Part shown: in pieces, positions 1-5,944 of the stretch | Layout: each line of letters starts with the position of its first letter | Numbering within the stretch: position 1 is the first letter of the stretch | NCBI GenBank assembly: GCA_012799115.1 | Contig: JAAZLY010000046.1 | Span: forward strand, 1-10,319 | Length of the DNA stretch: 10,319 bases | DNA from: Bacillota bacterium | GTDB lineage: Bacteria; Bacillota; Limnochordia; Darwinibacteriales; Darwinibacteriaceae | Direction: 5' to 3' | Position numbers and translations under genes: made by a program | The notes under the pieces: model-generated | What the model was told of the DNA's origin: nothing | The model's database searches: none | The model's input: the letters and a program-made list of their open reading frames with translations, nothing else

Positions 1-1
1 A

Positions 2-640
2 ATGATTGTAGTTCAGTCTCTAACCAATAGCTTCGGTGAGTTAGTGATTGCCGCGAATGTGATCATTATGCGAGTTGATGGATTTGCCATGATGCCCAAC
101 TTCTCATTCGGAAACGCCATGACCACATTCACAGGGCAGAACATCGGCGCCAACCGCATAGATCGTGTCCAAGAGGGTACCAGGGATGGAGTCAAGATTG
201 CGGTAGGAGTCTCCACCGTAATTACCATACTCCTGCTTCTCTTCGGTCACTATCTGATGCACGTATTTACGGACACTCCTGAGCTAGTTGACTTCAGCGT
301 ACGCATGCTACGGATCTTGGCTCTGGGCTATATCGCCGTCGCGGTCACTCAATCTCTCTCAGGAGTTATGCGTGGTGCAGGAGATACCATGACACCGATG
401 TGGATCTCACTCATTGTAACTGTTGGTCTGAGAGTACCCATCGCCTATGGTCTAGCTTACCTAACCCGCAGTGACCTTTATCCGACGGGACGACCCGAGT
501 CGGTATTTATCTCGCTCCTCATTTCTTGGACTCTAGGCGCTGTCATCACCTACGCCTTCTTCGCCAAAGGTACATGGAAGACAAAGAGTGTTACGCGTAA
601 TAGCGAGCTTGAGGCCGCTCAAGAAGTGGCCTCAACATAA
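2..640 (+). CDS. MATE family efflux transporter, C-terminal half (partial, cut by left edge)
   Basis: Multidrug and toxin extrusion (MATE) transporters are 12-helix inner-membrane antiporters of about 450 residues that export drugs or metabolites using a Na+ or H+ gradient. The 212 residues here match the second half of the family. The segment SFGELVIAANVIIMRVDGFA, followed by GQNIGANRIDRVQEG, corresponds to the helix 7-8 region where MATE proteins carry a GQNxGA motif. Several hydrophobic helices follow, including RGAGDTMTPMW, which matches the second conserved cytoplasmic loop. The ATG at position 2 is most likely an internal methionine, because about half the protein is missing and the frame is open to the edge. 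The gene ends in TAA at 638-640 and overlaps the 3' end of the convergent acetyltransferase gene by 9 bp. The family is clear; the substrate cannot be inferred. Confidence 0.9.
   Translation: MIVVQSLTNSFGELVIAANVIIMRVDGFAMMPNFSFGNAMTTFTGQNIGANRIDRVQEGTRDGVKIAVGVSTVITILLLLFGHYLMHVFTDTPELVDFSVRMLRILALGYIAVAVTQSLSGVMRGAGDTMTPMWISLIVTVGLRVPIAYGLAYLTRSDLYPTGRPESVFISLLISWTLGAVITYAFFAKGTWKTKSVTRNSELEAAQEVAST
609..635. terminator. Strong hairpin in the convergent 3' overlap, possible bidirectional terminator
   Basis: TTGAGGCC (609-616) and GGCCTCAA (628-635) are perfect inverted copies. Pairing continues inward by G617-T627 (a G-U pair in RNA), C618-G626 and T619-A625, giving an 11-bp stem around a 5-nt loop. 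It lies inside the last MATE codons and just past the convergent GNAT gene's stop, where a shared terminator would be expected. No clean U tract follows on either strand, so this is a structural call and its termination activity is inferred. Confidence 0.4.
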
Positions 641-1138
641 GGTCTTCTCAAAGGCAAGCCTAGGAGCACCGTCTAGCAGATAGATGATTCCGCAGTACTG
701 AAAGCCAGTCTTTTGCAGCATTCGTTGCATGGACTGGTTTTTCTCATGCGTGTCAACCCTGAGACTGAAGACTCCCCGTTCCCTACAGGCTCTCTCCATC
801 GCCTCCGTCATGATCCCGGCTAATCCCTTTCCCTTGTGTCCCTCAGCAATGGCAATCCGATGGATGGCCGCGTAAGGCTGGTTGGTAGCCCATTGACCTT
901 CATAGATCTTCTGGTAACTGGGGTCCTCACCGAACTCTAGGGCAGTCGTTGCTACAACCTGACCATTTCGAACCAAGACATAGCTATTCCCCCGCTTGAT
1001 GTCTAGTTCAACAACTTCGTGGCTTGGATAGCCATTTTGCCATTGCGGAATTTCCGATCGCTTCAAGTATTCTTGCCCCTGGGCAATGATCGCCATGATC
1101 TCCGGAAGATCAGAGTATGTAGCCCGTCTAAACTGCAT
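632..1138 (-). CDS. GNAT family N-acetyltransferase
   Basis: This 168-residue protein is a complete single-domain GNAT, a cytoplasmic enzyme that transfers an acetyl group from acetyl-CoA to an amine. It opens with the typical MQFRRATYSDLPEIM (first strand and helix). It carries the acetyl-CoA-binding motif A at about residues 93-110 (HRIAIAEGHKGKGLAGIM, with the G-x-G turn) and ends with the usual C-terminal segment at about 125-168, including the N-x-x-x-Q-R-M-L-x-K-x-GF motif. The ATG at 1138 is supported by GAGGTG 8 nt upstream, which lies next to the TGA of the preceding CPBP gene; the gap between the two genes is 16 nt, so they are probably translated from one message. It is the last gene of a leftward cluster. 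The acceptor substrate cannot be read from the sequence. Confidence 0.9.
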   Translation of the reverse strand: MQFRRATYSDLPEIMAIIAQGQEYLKRSEIPQWQNGYPSHEVVELDIKRGNSYVLVRNGQVVATTALEFGEDPSYQKIYEGQWATNQPYAAIHRIAIAEGHKGKGLAGIMTEAMERACRERGVFSLRVDTHEKNQSMQRMLQKTGFQYCGIIYLLDGAPRLAFEKTLC

Positions 1139-1154
1139 CTATATTGCACCTCAC

Positions 1155-1970
1155 TCAAAACGGTAATCCGATGAAGATAAAACGTAGATAATCGACGATG
1201 GTGTGAATAAGCATGGCCGCAGTCAGATCACGTTTCACCATGGCCAGCGTCATAGGCAAGCCAAAGAGCAAACTAGCCACGAGTGGACTGATGATCACAA
1301 CTCCAAGGTCTAAAGTAAGCACGTCTCCCACAAAATACTGATCGGGAAAATGTAAGAGCACATGTGGAACGATCATCAGCACATAGATCCAGAGAGACTC
1401 TCTACGGCTCTTGATCTTACCTCCCAAGAGATAGACGGAAAAGGCGAACATGAAAAGACGAAAGATGATCTCCTCTGAAACTCCTGGGTTGAGGGAAAGA
1501 ACCAAGGCGTCAACCGTCGGTGCGAACCCCTTGGGGGCTTCCGACAAAAACAAGTTGACAACGCCCAGTACAACGCCTATGCCGACCCCAAGGACGAAGC
1601 TCTTGGTGGCAGGAAGTCTTAATACGACTAGCTTCTCTTCTGTGGTTTCCATCATCCGCATGGAAGCGAGAAAGGCAAGGAAGGTGATGATCCCTGTCCA
1701 GGCCTGAGTAAGCCCAGCCAGTAGCGCAAGAAAAAGCCCAATGAAAAGCTTGGATCTCTCCGGGATTCCTGTTTTGATTAGAATCACCAAGGAGAGAAGT
1801 CCAATCATCACCGAGCTTGAAAGCCACATTCGCTCCGTATGTGAGATAGCACCAATCAAGGGCACACAAAGATTAGCGAAGTAGAGGGCCACAAATAGGA
1901 GAAAGATGCCTCGAAGCGTTCGATGATCCTTAGGCAGTATGTATGCCCCCAGTTTCTTAGTCACAGGCAC
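1155..1970 (-). CDS. CPBP family intramembrane glutamic protease (CAAX protease-like)
   Basis: This 271-residue polytopic membrane protein has at least six hydrophobic segments. It carries the full CPBP (Abi/CAAX protease, Rce1-like) motif set: EEIIFR at residues 166-171 (E166, E167, R171), a histidine pair at H203 and H207 (PHVLLHF), and HTIVD at 256-260 (H256, D260). These residues form the proposed intramembrane active site. Bacterial members are linked to peptide maturation, bacteriocin immunity or membrane-protein processing, but the substrate here is unknown. The start is a GTG (1968-1970), chosen because GGAGG (1979-1983) stands exactly 8 nt upstream. The gene follows the interrupted ParB-like/GNAT gene by 22 nt, measured from that gene's distal TGA, and precedes another GNAT by 16 nt. 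A second CPBP gene lies at 3919-4590. Confidence 0.88.
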   Translation of the reverse strand: MPVTKKLGAYILPKDHRTLRGIFLLFVALYFANLCVPLIGAISHTERMWLSSSVMIGLLSLVILIKTGIPERSKLFIGLFLALLAGLTQAWTGIITFLAFLASMRMMETTEEKLVVLRLPATKSFVLGVGIGVVLGVVNLFLSEAPKGFAPTVDALVLSLNPGVSEEIIFRLFMFAFSVYLLGGKIKSRRESLWIYVLMIVPHVLLHFPDQYFVGDVLTLDLGVVIISPLVASLLFGLPMTLAMVKRDLTAAMLIHTIVDYLRFIFIGLPF

Positions 1971-1978
1971 TGCTCTTT

Positions 1979-1983
1979 CCTCC
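1979..1983 (-). promoter_or_regulatory. Shine-Dalgarno site fixing the GTG start of the CPBP gene
   Basis: GGAGG on the minus strand is separated by 8 nt from the GTG at 1968-1970. It lies just downstream of the distal TGA (1993-1995) of the upstream gene. A second in-frame GTG two codons later would be spaced 14 nt, so the first GTG is preferred. Confidence 0.7.
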
Positions 1984-1992
1984 GTTTTTCTA

Positions 1993-2859
1993 TCATGTAA
2001 GGAACTTGGCCATGAGCAGACAAGGGGCCTCGGGTCCCCAGATCGCCGTTGATTCCTCTAGTGGTAAGAAACCCGAAGAGCGATAAAACCGTCTGGTTTG
2101 TTCATAGTCAGGGTCAGGATGACTATCGCCCAAAGTCTTTACCGTCAGAACCTACTTGCCATCCTCGCGCAACTTCCCTTCCGCAGTTTCTAGCAGCTTT
2201 GTTCCCAGTCCTCGGCCATGAACCTCTTCGAAAATCCCCATGCAATAGACTTCACTTGTAAATTCGTTGTGTTCAAGCATGCTGACAAACCCCACAGGTC
2301 TCTCACCCACGTGGACGGTGAAGAAGTCTGTTTCCGCGACTCCACTTACATAGCACTGTAAAGCTTCTTCAATGCCAAACCAAGCAGGTAAAGAACGCAA
2401 GATGGATTCAGCGATCTTTGACTTTTCACCCGCATCCTCAGTTTCCTTTGTATAGACTCCTTCATAGTTTCCCTCTTCCACAGCCTTCTGCATTACATCA
2501 CAACGTCTGTGCCAGAGGCGACGATAGGTGGAGTGATCGACGACCCTATTCCGAAGACCGGTAATATCTCGAATTCCGGCTTCATCACACCAGGCCAGAC
2601 AAATGAGGTATTGGAGCCAATCGAGATCATCTTGGTCCCAATAGACAGGAACTTCCTCCACTCCGCGTTCCGCGAGTGCAAGAGCCCGAGTATGGCCATC
2701 GGTAAAGAACGTTGTATCTCCAATTCTCTTAATTGGCAGGGGTTCAAAAGACCTGGGGTCTATTTTATCTAGGTAGGTTTCCACCTTCTTGAGTTTTACC
2801 TCGCTAATATACAGTTGACTGGGTTGAATCTCCCTAAGTGACATCAAAAGGCTAGACAT
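1993..2859 (-). pseudogene. ParB-like/GNAT fusion gene interrupted by an in-frame TAG (235 + 52 codons)
   Basis: From the ATG at 2859 (GAGGA, 8 nt upstream) the frame runs 235 codons to a TAG at 2152-2154. The same frame then continues 52 codons to a TGA at 1993-1995. Residues about 8-75 look like a ParB/sulfiredoxin-type N-terminal domain: a short IQPSQLYIS lead-in, then FEPLPIKRIGDTTFFTDGHTRA and VEEVPVYWD. Residues about 145-235 start a GNAT domain: LRSLPAWFGIEEA, a strand at VGFVSMLEHNE, and motif A at 207-222 with HGRGLG. The codons after the TAG supply the missing GNAT C-terminus, starting VLTVKTLGDSHPDPDYEQT and continuing RRFYRSSGFLPLEE, with a WGPEAPCLLMAKF end. The intact protein would be 288 residues. 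The TAG removes the last strands of the acetyltransferase fold, so the shortened product is probably inactive as an acetyltransferase. A simple nonsense substitution (for example from CAG, GAG or AAG), a sequencing error or readthrough would all fit. The role of the ParB-like part is unknown. Confidence 0.8.
2152..2154 (-). other. In-frame amber (TAG) codon within the GNAT domain
   Basis: On the minus strand the codons around this site read GAT GGC AAG TAG GTT CTG ACG GTA AAG ACT. Coding similarity to GNAT proteins resumes immediately after the TAG with no frame change, so one substituted base explains the interruption. Several neighbouring genes (ATPase, P-II, gpsA, the 283-aa GNAT) end naturally in TAG, so amber is an ordinary stop in this genome. 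Confidence 0.85.
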
Positions 2860-2883
2860 AAGACACTTCCTCTTGCATGTTTT

Positions 2884-3735
2884 CTATGTTCTTGATAACT
2901 CTGGGAACTTGACATCGCCCAGGGCGCAGGTTACTCCTCGTACGAAGAGGGGATCACCTTCAGCTTCTTCCCAGACTACTTGAAGATCCCTCCACGGAGG
3001 TACGAATCCGAACTCAACCCGCTCTACATTGGAAAAAGGCAAATGCATCAGAAGATCCGCAAACCCGATGTGTTGAAGAGAGAAAACACCTTTCAGAACT
3101 AGTGTAGTCCCCTCTTGTTCGGCGATCACCATAGTTTTCAGCGCAGGAATCTCGTATAGACAGTCCTTTAGATAACCAAAATGAATGTGAAAGAGATTAA
3201 TGCAAGCGGTGTTCAGACAATCGAGTTCTTCTGAGATGTTCACTCGATGATAGACATAGTCCCGGATTCTCGGATGATCGTAGGGGAGCTTGCTGGCCGA
3301 AAGGTGGTCATTATCAATCGTGCATGTAGCTACTGGTAGCTTCTCGATAACTCTTTCGAAGCCAAACTTGGGATAGAAGTCTAGTGCCGAATCGTCGGCA
3401 TATAAGTACATAGGCACGCCGTCATACTTGGCGATTAAGTGTTCCATGAGAAAACGAGACAGCCCCTGCTTCCGAAAGCCTTCTTTCGTTGCTACCGCCC
3501 CAATGGACAAGGCCAAGTGTGTTTGACCGCTGAACATCACTTGAGTTTTGTAAACACAAATATTCGAGACGATCGTGTCTCCATTAAAGATGGCATAGCT
3601 CTCGTAATTGTCATCCCACAAATTCAAGTCATACCAAAACTTGAAATCAAAGAAAACTTCCTTCAATAGGACGTTTAGCTTCGCCTGGTAGTCTTTGTCG
3701 TTTCCGTTACAAAATGCAATTTCCACGTTCTTCAT
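2884..3735 (-). CDS. GNAT family N-acetyltransferase with extra C-terminal domain
   Basis: With the ATG at 3735 as start this is a 283-residue protein. Residues 1-130 form a GNAT domain: an opening strand (MKNVEIAFCNGNDKDY), the segment EVFFDFKFWYDLNLWDDNY, motif A at about 78-97 (IGAVATKEGFRKQGLSRFL) and ALDFYPKFGFERV near 117-129. Residues about 140-283 form a second region that I do not recognise in detail; similar long GNATs carry a C-terminal domain of the Eis/SCP2 kind, but that is only a possibility here. The frame stays open upstream to a TTG at 3906, yet the GNAT fold begins at the chosen methionine and the extension resembles no domain. The ribosome-binding site is poor at every candidate start: GGGTGGGG directly abuts the ATG. 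The stop is TAG at 2884-2886; the ParB-like/GNAT gene follows after 24 nt, suggesting an operon. Confidence 0.8.
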   Translation of the reverse strand: MKNVEIAFCNGNDKDYQAKLNVLLKEVFFDFKFWYDLNLWDDNYESYAIFNGDTIVSNICVYKTQVMFSGQTHLALSIGAVATKEGFRKQGLSRFLMEHLIAKYDGVPMYLYADDSALDFYPKFGFERVIEKLPVATCTIDNDHLSASKLPYDHPRIRDYVYHRVNISEELDCLNTACINLFHIHFGYLKDCLYEIPALKTMVIAEQEGTTLVLKGVFSLQHIGFADLLMHLPFSNVERVEFGFVPPWRDLQVVWEEAEGDPLFVRGVTCALGDVKFPELSRT

Positions 3736-3809
3736 CCCCACCCATCGATCGCAAGAGTGACGAGATTCTGTTCCCCTCCCGCCCGAGTACATCATGTATT
3801 TCGCTGGCC

Positions 3810-3852
3810 TCTGTCTTAATCCTCTAATAGAACCAGGCAGGATTAAGGCAGA
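3810..3852. repeat. 14-bp inverted repeat in the divergent intergenic region
   Basis: TCTGTCTTAATCCT (3810-3823) and AGGATTAAGGCAGA (3839-3852) are inverted copies with one mismatch (T3814/G3848, a G-U pair in plus-strand RNA) around a 15-nt centre. It lies between the divergent starts at 3735 (minus) and 3919 (plus), where an operator for either or both genes would sit. No U tract follows on either strand, so it is not a typical terminator. An operator role, or an RNA hairpin in a leader, is inferred. Confidence 0.55.
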
Positions 3853-3918
3853 AACCACAGAATGGTCTAAAATGGATACAAAGAAGAGGCGGATACATGA
3901 GCCCAAGGAGTTGATCTG

Positions 3919-4590
3919 ATGACCATAGCCCAGGCAATGCTCTGGACCCTTACGTATCTTGGGGTTCTTGTCATCGCTACCACTCTGGATCTTGTCTTCT
4001 GGAGATCAAGGTCTGGTGACTTGGGACCTTGGATGAACCTGTTTACTCTGACCGGACTGAGTGTCGTCTTCTTCGTTTATATGTCCAATACCACAGGTAT
4101 CAGGCCAGAATTTGAGTTGTCGAGCTTCAGGGAGTTGTTCCTTGCCCTTATCACTCCTGGTGTATTGTATATTCTATTGGACAAGGTTCTTGATCCTCTC
4201 CTCGAAAAGAGGTTTCCCGGGAGTGAAGATGCGTATCAGAAAGGACTCGCGTCCCTCAAGAAATCCCCGTTGGTGGGTTTGATTCACATCGGGCTGATTG
4301 CGCCGATTGTGGAAGAACTGCTCATGCGAGGCCTTATTCTAAACGGACTTACTGACATGCATGGAGTCTACCTAGCCCTGCTGGTCTCCTCCGTTCTGTT
4401 TGCACTACTACACTTCAATAAGGTACAGACTGTATCAGGCTTTGTGGCAGGAGTGGTCTTGGGAACACTCTACCTCTACACTGGCTCCATCGTAGTCAGT
4501 ATCATCGCGCACAGCCTTTACAACCTACTTTCCTACATCCGTTCCACCCCAAGCACTTCCTTAAAGACTTCCCGTAAAGATGCTTCTTGA
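3919..4590 (+). CDS. CPBP family intramembrane glutamic protease (CAAX protease-like)
   Basis: This 223-residue membrane protein has the CPBP motifs: EELLMR at residues 132-137 (E132, E133, R137), FALLHF with H165, and HSLYN at 198-202 (H198, N202). HxxxN is the common form of the last motif; the other CPBP gene at 1155-1970 has HxxxD instead. Hydrophobic helices lie at roughly 5-28, 38-56, 72-90, 120-135, 147-166 and 172-200. The ATG at 3919 is set by AAGGAG (3905-3910) 8 nt upstream. It is the only plus-strand gene in the interior, and its last 58 bp overlap the 3' end of the convergent ABC ATPase gene. The basic, serine-rich tail after residue 208 is encoded in that overlap. The substrate is unknown. 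The two CPBP proteins are diverged and do not look like a recent duplication. Confidence 0.9.
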   Translation: MTIAQAMLWTLTYLGVLVIATTLDLVFWRSRSGDLGPWMNLFTLTGLSVVFFVYMSNTTGIRPEFELSSFRELFLALITPGVLYILLDKVLDPLLEKRFPGSEDAYQKGLASLKKSPLVGLIHIGLIAPIVEELLMRGLILNGLTDMHGVYLALLVSSVLFALLHFNKVQTVSGFVAGVVLGTLYLYTGSIVVSIIAHSLYNLLSYIRSTPSTSLKTSRKDAS

Positions 4591-5450
4591 GAATGTACGC
4601 GTACGATGCGCCCCACTGAGCGTAAGCGATCTATCTCATGTCCTAGAGTCTCATGAGTAAGATCCATCTGCACCGAGATGAATTTGCCATCTTGCTCCAT
4701 CTTGACGGGTCGAACTGTGTCAATCACGTCCATAAACTCTTCCATAGATGCAGTGAGGAACAGGTCAAGCTGAACGTATTCCTTCCCATAACGCAGCTTC
4801 AAGGCTGCGGGATCACCTTCCGCAATAATCCTTCCATGATTCATGAAAGCTACCCTACCGCAGAGTTCATCGGCCTCTTCGAGGGAATGGGTGCTCATGA
4901 AAACGGTCTTGCCAGACTTGGCGAAGGCCTGAATGTGACCACGAATGAGCTCCACAGATGCAAGGTCCAGGCCGCTTGTGGGTTCGTCCAGGATCAAAAG
5001 ATCGGGATCACCAAGTAGGGCCCGGCAAATGAGAAGGCGCTGTTTCATACCCTTCGAAAAGTTCGCCACTGGCTTTTTCCCCGTCTCGGAGAGCCGAAAT
5101 TCCTCGAGTAAGTCGACAACTCTTTGCTTCTTCACCCCGTACATGGCGGCAAAGAATTGAAGATTCTCCTTGCCAGAAAGGCGCGCATAAAGATTGGGTT
5201 CCTCGAAGACCACACCAACCCTACCACGAATTCCCTTGTTATCAGGAGTCATTTCCTCCCCGAGGATTCGGCAACTACCTTCCGTAGCGCGACTCAAACC
5301 GGTTAGGACGCGTATGGTAGAGGTCTTTCCGACCCCATTAGGCCCTAGGAAGCCGAAGACCTCACCAGCGGTCACAGAAAAGCTAATGTTGTCGACTGCC
5401 GTAAAGGCACCGTATCGCTTCGTTAGATTCTGCACCTCAATCACTTTCAT
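4533..5450 (-). CDS. ABC transporter ATP-binding protein (ABC-2 exporter type)
   Basis: This 305-residue nucleotide-binding subunit powers the membrane exporter encoded upstream. All nucleotide-binding motifs are present: Walker A GPNGVGKT (36-43), signature FSKGMKQRL (131-139), Walker B plus D-loop LLILDEPTSGLD (151-162) and the switch histidine H188 in STHSLEEADE. The Q-loop position reads VFEEPNLY (81-88), with Glu where many ABC proteins have Gln; this change is seen in exporters of this type. Residues about 225-305 form the C-terminal extension usual for DrrA/CcmA-like exporter ATPases. GAGGAG (5459-5464) stands 8 nt before the ATG. The start overlaps the preceding gene's stop as ATGA, indicating translational coupling. 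It ends in TAG and overlaps the convergent CPBP gene by 58 bp. The cargo cannot be determined. Confidence 0.95.
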   Translation of the reverse strand: MKVIEVQNLTKRYGAFTAVDNISFSVTAGEVFGFLGPNGVGKTSTIRVLTGLSRATEGSCRILGEEMTPDNKGIRGRVGVVFEEPNLYARLSGKENLQFFAAMYGVKKQRVVDLLEEFRLSETGKKPVANFSKGMKQRLLICRALLGDPDLLILDEPTSGLDLASVELIRGHIQAFAKSGKTVFMSTHSLEEADELCGRVAFMNHGRIIAEGDPAALKLRYGKEYVQLDLFLTASMEEFMDVIDTVRPVKMEQDGKFISVQMDLTHETLGHEIDRLRSVGRIVRVHSQEASLREVFKEVLGVERM

Positions 5451-5944
5451 GTGCCCGTCTCCTCTTCCTGCATCGAGTTTGGATCCCAGAGCAAGTACAA
5501 CTCCTCGGCTGTGCCAGAATCAAGAAGAGCAACATAGACTGTCTTCGATATACTCTGTCTGTGCCTTCCCGCCCGGACAAACTGTGCATTGTAGCTTATC
5601 TCAACACCGTAGGTCTGAACATTCCCTTGATCCTGCACAAACGGCCGAAGTGTCCTAGGAAGCCTCGGGGTTTCCCTTACATCTCCAACCTCAATGTCAG
5701 TCAGTTGAAGACGAAGCTTCGTAAAATGACCTTCCTGAAAGCTAACATAATCCTCTTCCGTGACGACGTCTCTAATAGTGGGGTACATGACCCCATAGAC
5801 TTCGGCAAATGACTCCGCTGCATAGTCATGATAGACCTCTGAGACAAAATCTTTCAGACGAGTGGTAATCCCATCTTCTCCATAAGCAACACCAACTGGC
5901 AATAGACAGACTAGGATGAGCAAGATCAGGAGCCTCTTAGTCAT
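5447..5944 (-). CDS. Secreted or membrane-anchored protein of unknown function in the ABC operon
   Basis: I do not recognise a named family for this 165-residue protein. It begins with a clear export signal: K3-R4, a hydrophobic core at about residues 5-18 (LLILLILVCLLPVG) and a plausible signal-peptidase site after VAYG (about residue 22). No lipobox is present, so release or retention by an uncleaved signal are both possible. The mature part is about 140 residues, mixed helix then strands (helical near 28-60, strands near 75-90, 108-122, 133-155), which would fit an NTF2-like compact fold; that is a guess from the pattern only. It sits between the ABC permease (8-bp overlap with its stop) and the ATPase (4-bp ATGA overlap), so its translation is coupled to both. 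An accessory extracytoplasmic role with the exporter is a reasonable inference. Confidence 0.75.
   Translation of the reverse strand: MTKRLLILLILVCLLPVGVAYGEDGITTRLKDFVSEVYHDYAAESFAEVYGVMYPTIRDVVTEEDYVSFQEGHFTKLRLQLTDIEVGDVRETPRLPRTLRPFVQDQGNVQTYGVEISYNAQFVRAGRHRQSISKTVYVALLDSGTAEELYLLWDPNSMQEEETGT

Noticed and set aside
1376..1869. Minus- and plus-strand ORFs of 65-119 codons inside the CPBP gene
   Set aside because: They are other-frame shadows of a gene with a full set of catalytic motifs.
2049..2261. Plus-strand 70-codon ORF
   Set aside because: It is antisense to the out-of-TAG continuation of the GNAT domain, which has clear family similarity; no ribosome-binding site was seen.
2152..2886. 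Pyrrolysine or general amber readthrough joining the 283-aa GNAT (TAG at 2884) and the ParB-like/GNAT gene, which share a frame
   Set aside because: The ParB-like gene has its own ATG and a strong ribosome-binding site, the linking codons (KTCKRKCL) look like spacer, and TAG ends several other genes here. Sharing a frame has a one-in-three chance.
3843..3873. TAAAAT (3868-3873) as -10 box for the plus-strand CPBP gene
   Set aside because: The only weak -35 candidate (TTAAGG) is 19 nt away with three matches, which is too poor to report as a promoter.
3736..3906. Extension of the 283-aa GNAT to a TTG at 3906
   Set aside because: The GNAT fold begins at the ATG at 3735, the extra residues match no domain, and the extension would run through the inverted repeat. 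No candidate start has a good ribosome-binding site, so some doubt remains.
4594..4604. 10-bp palindrome GTACGCGTAC
   Set aside because: It lies inside the ATPase coding sequence (Val-Arg-Val region) and one such palindrome is expected by chance.
5194..5658. Plus-strand 154-codon ORF antisense to the ATPase and signal-peptide genes
   Set aside because: It is low-complexity Ser/Pro/Arg-rich, has no ribosome-binding site or recognisable domain, and runs opposite a clear ABC ATPase.
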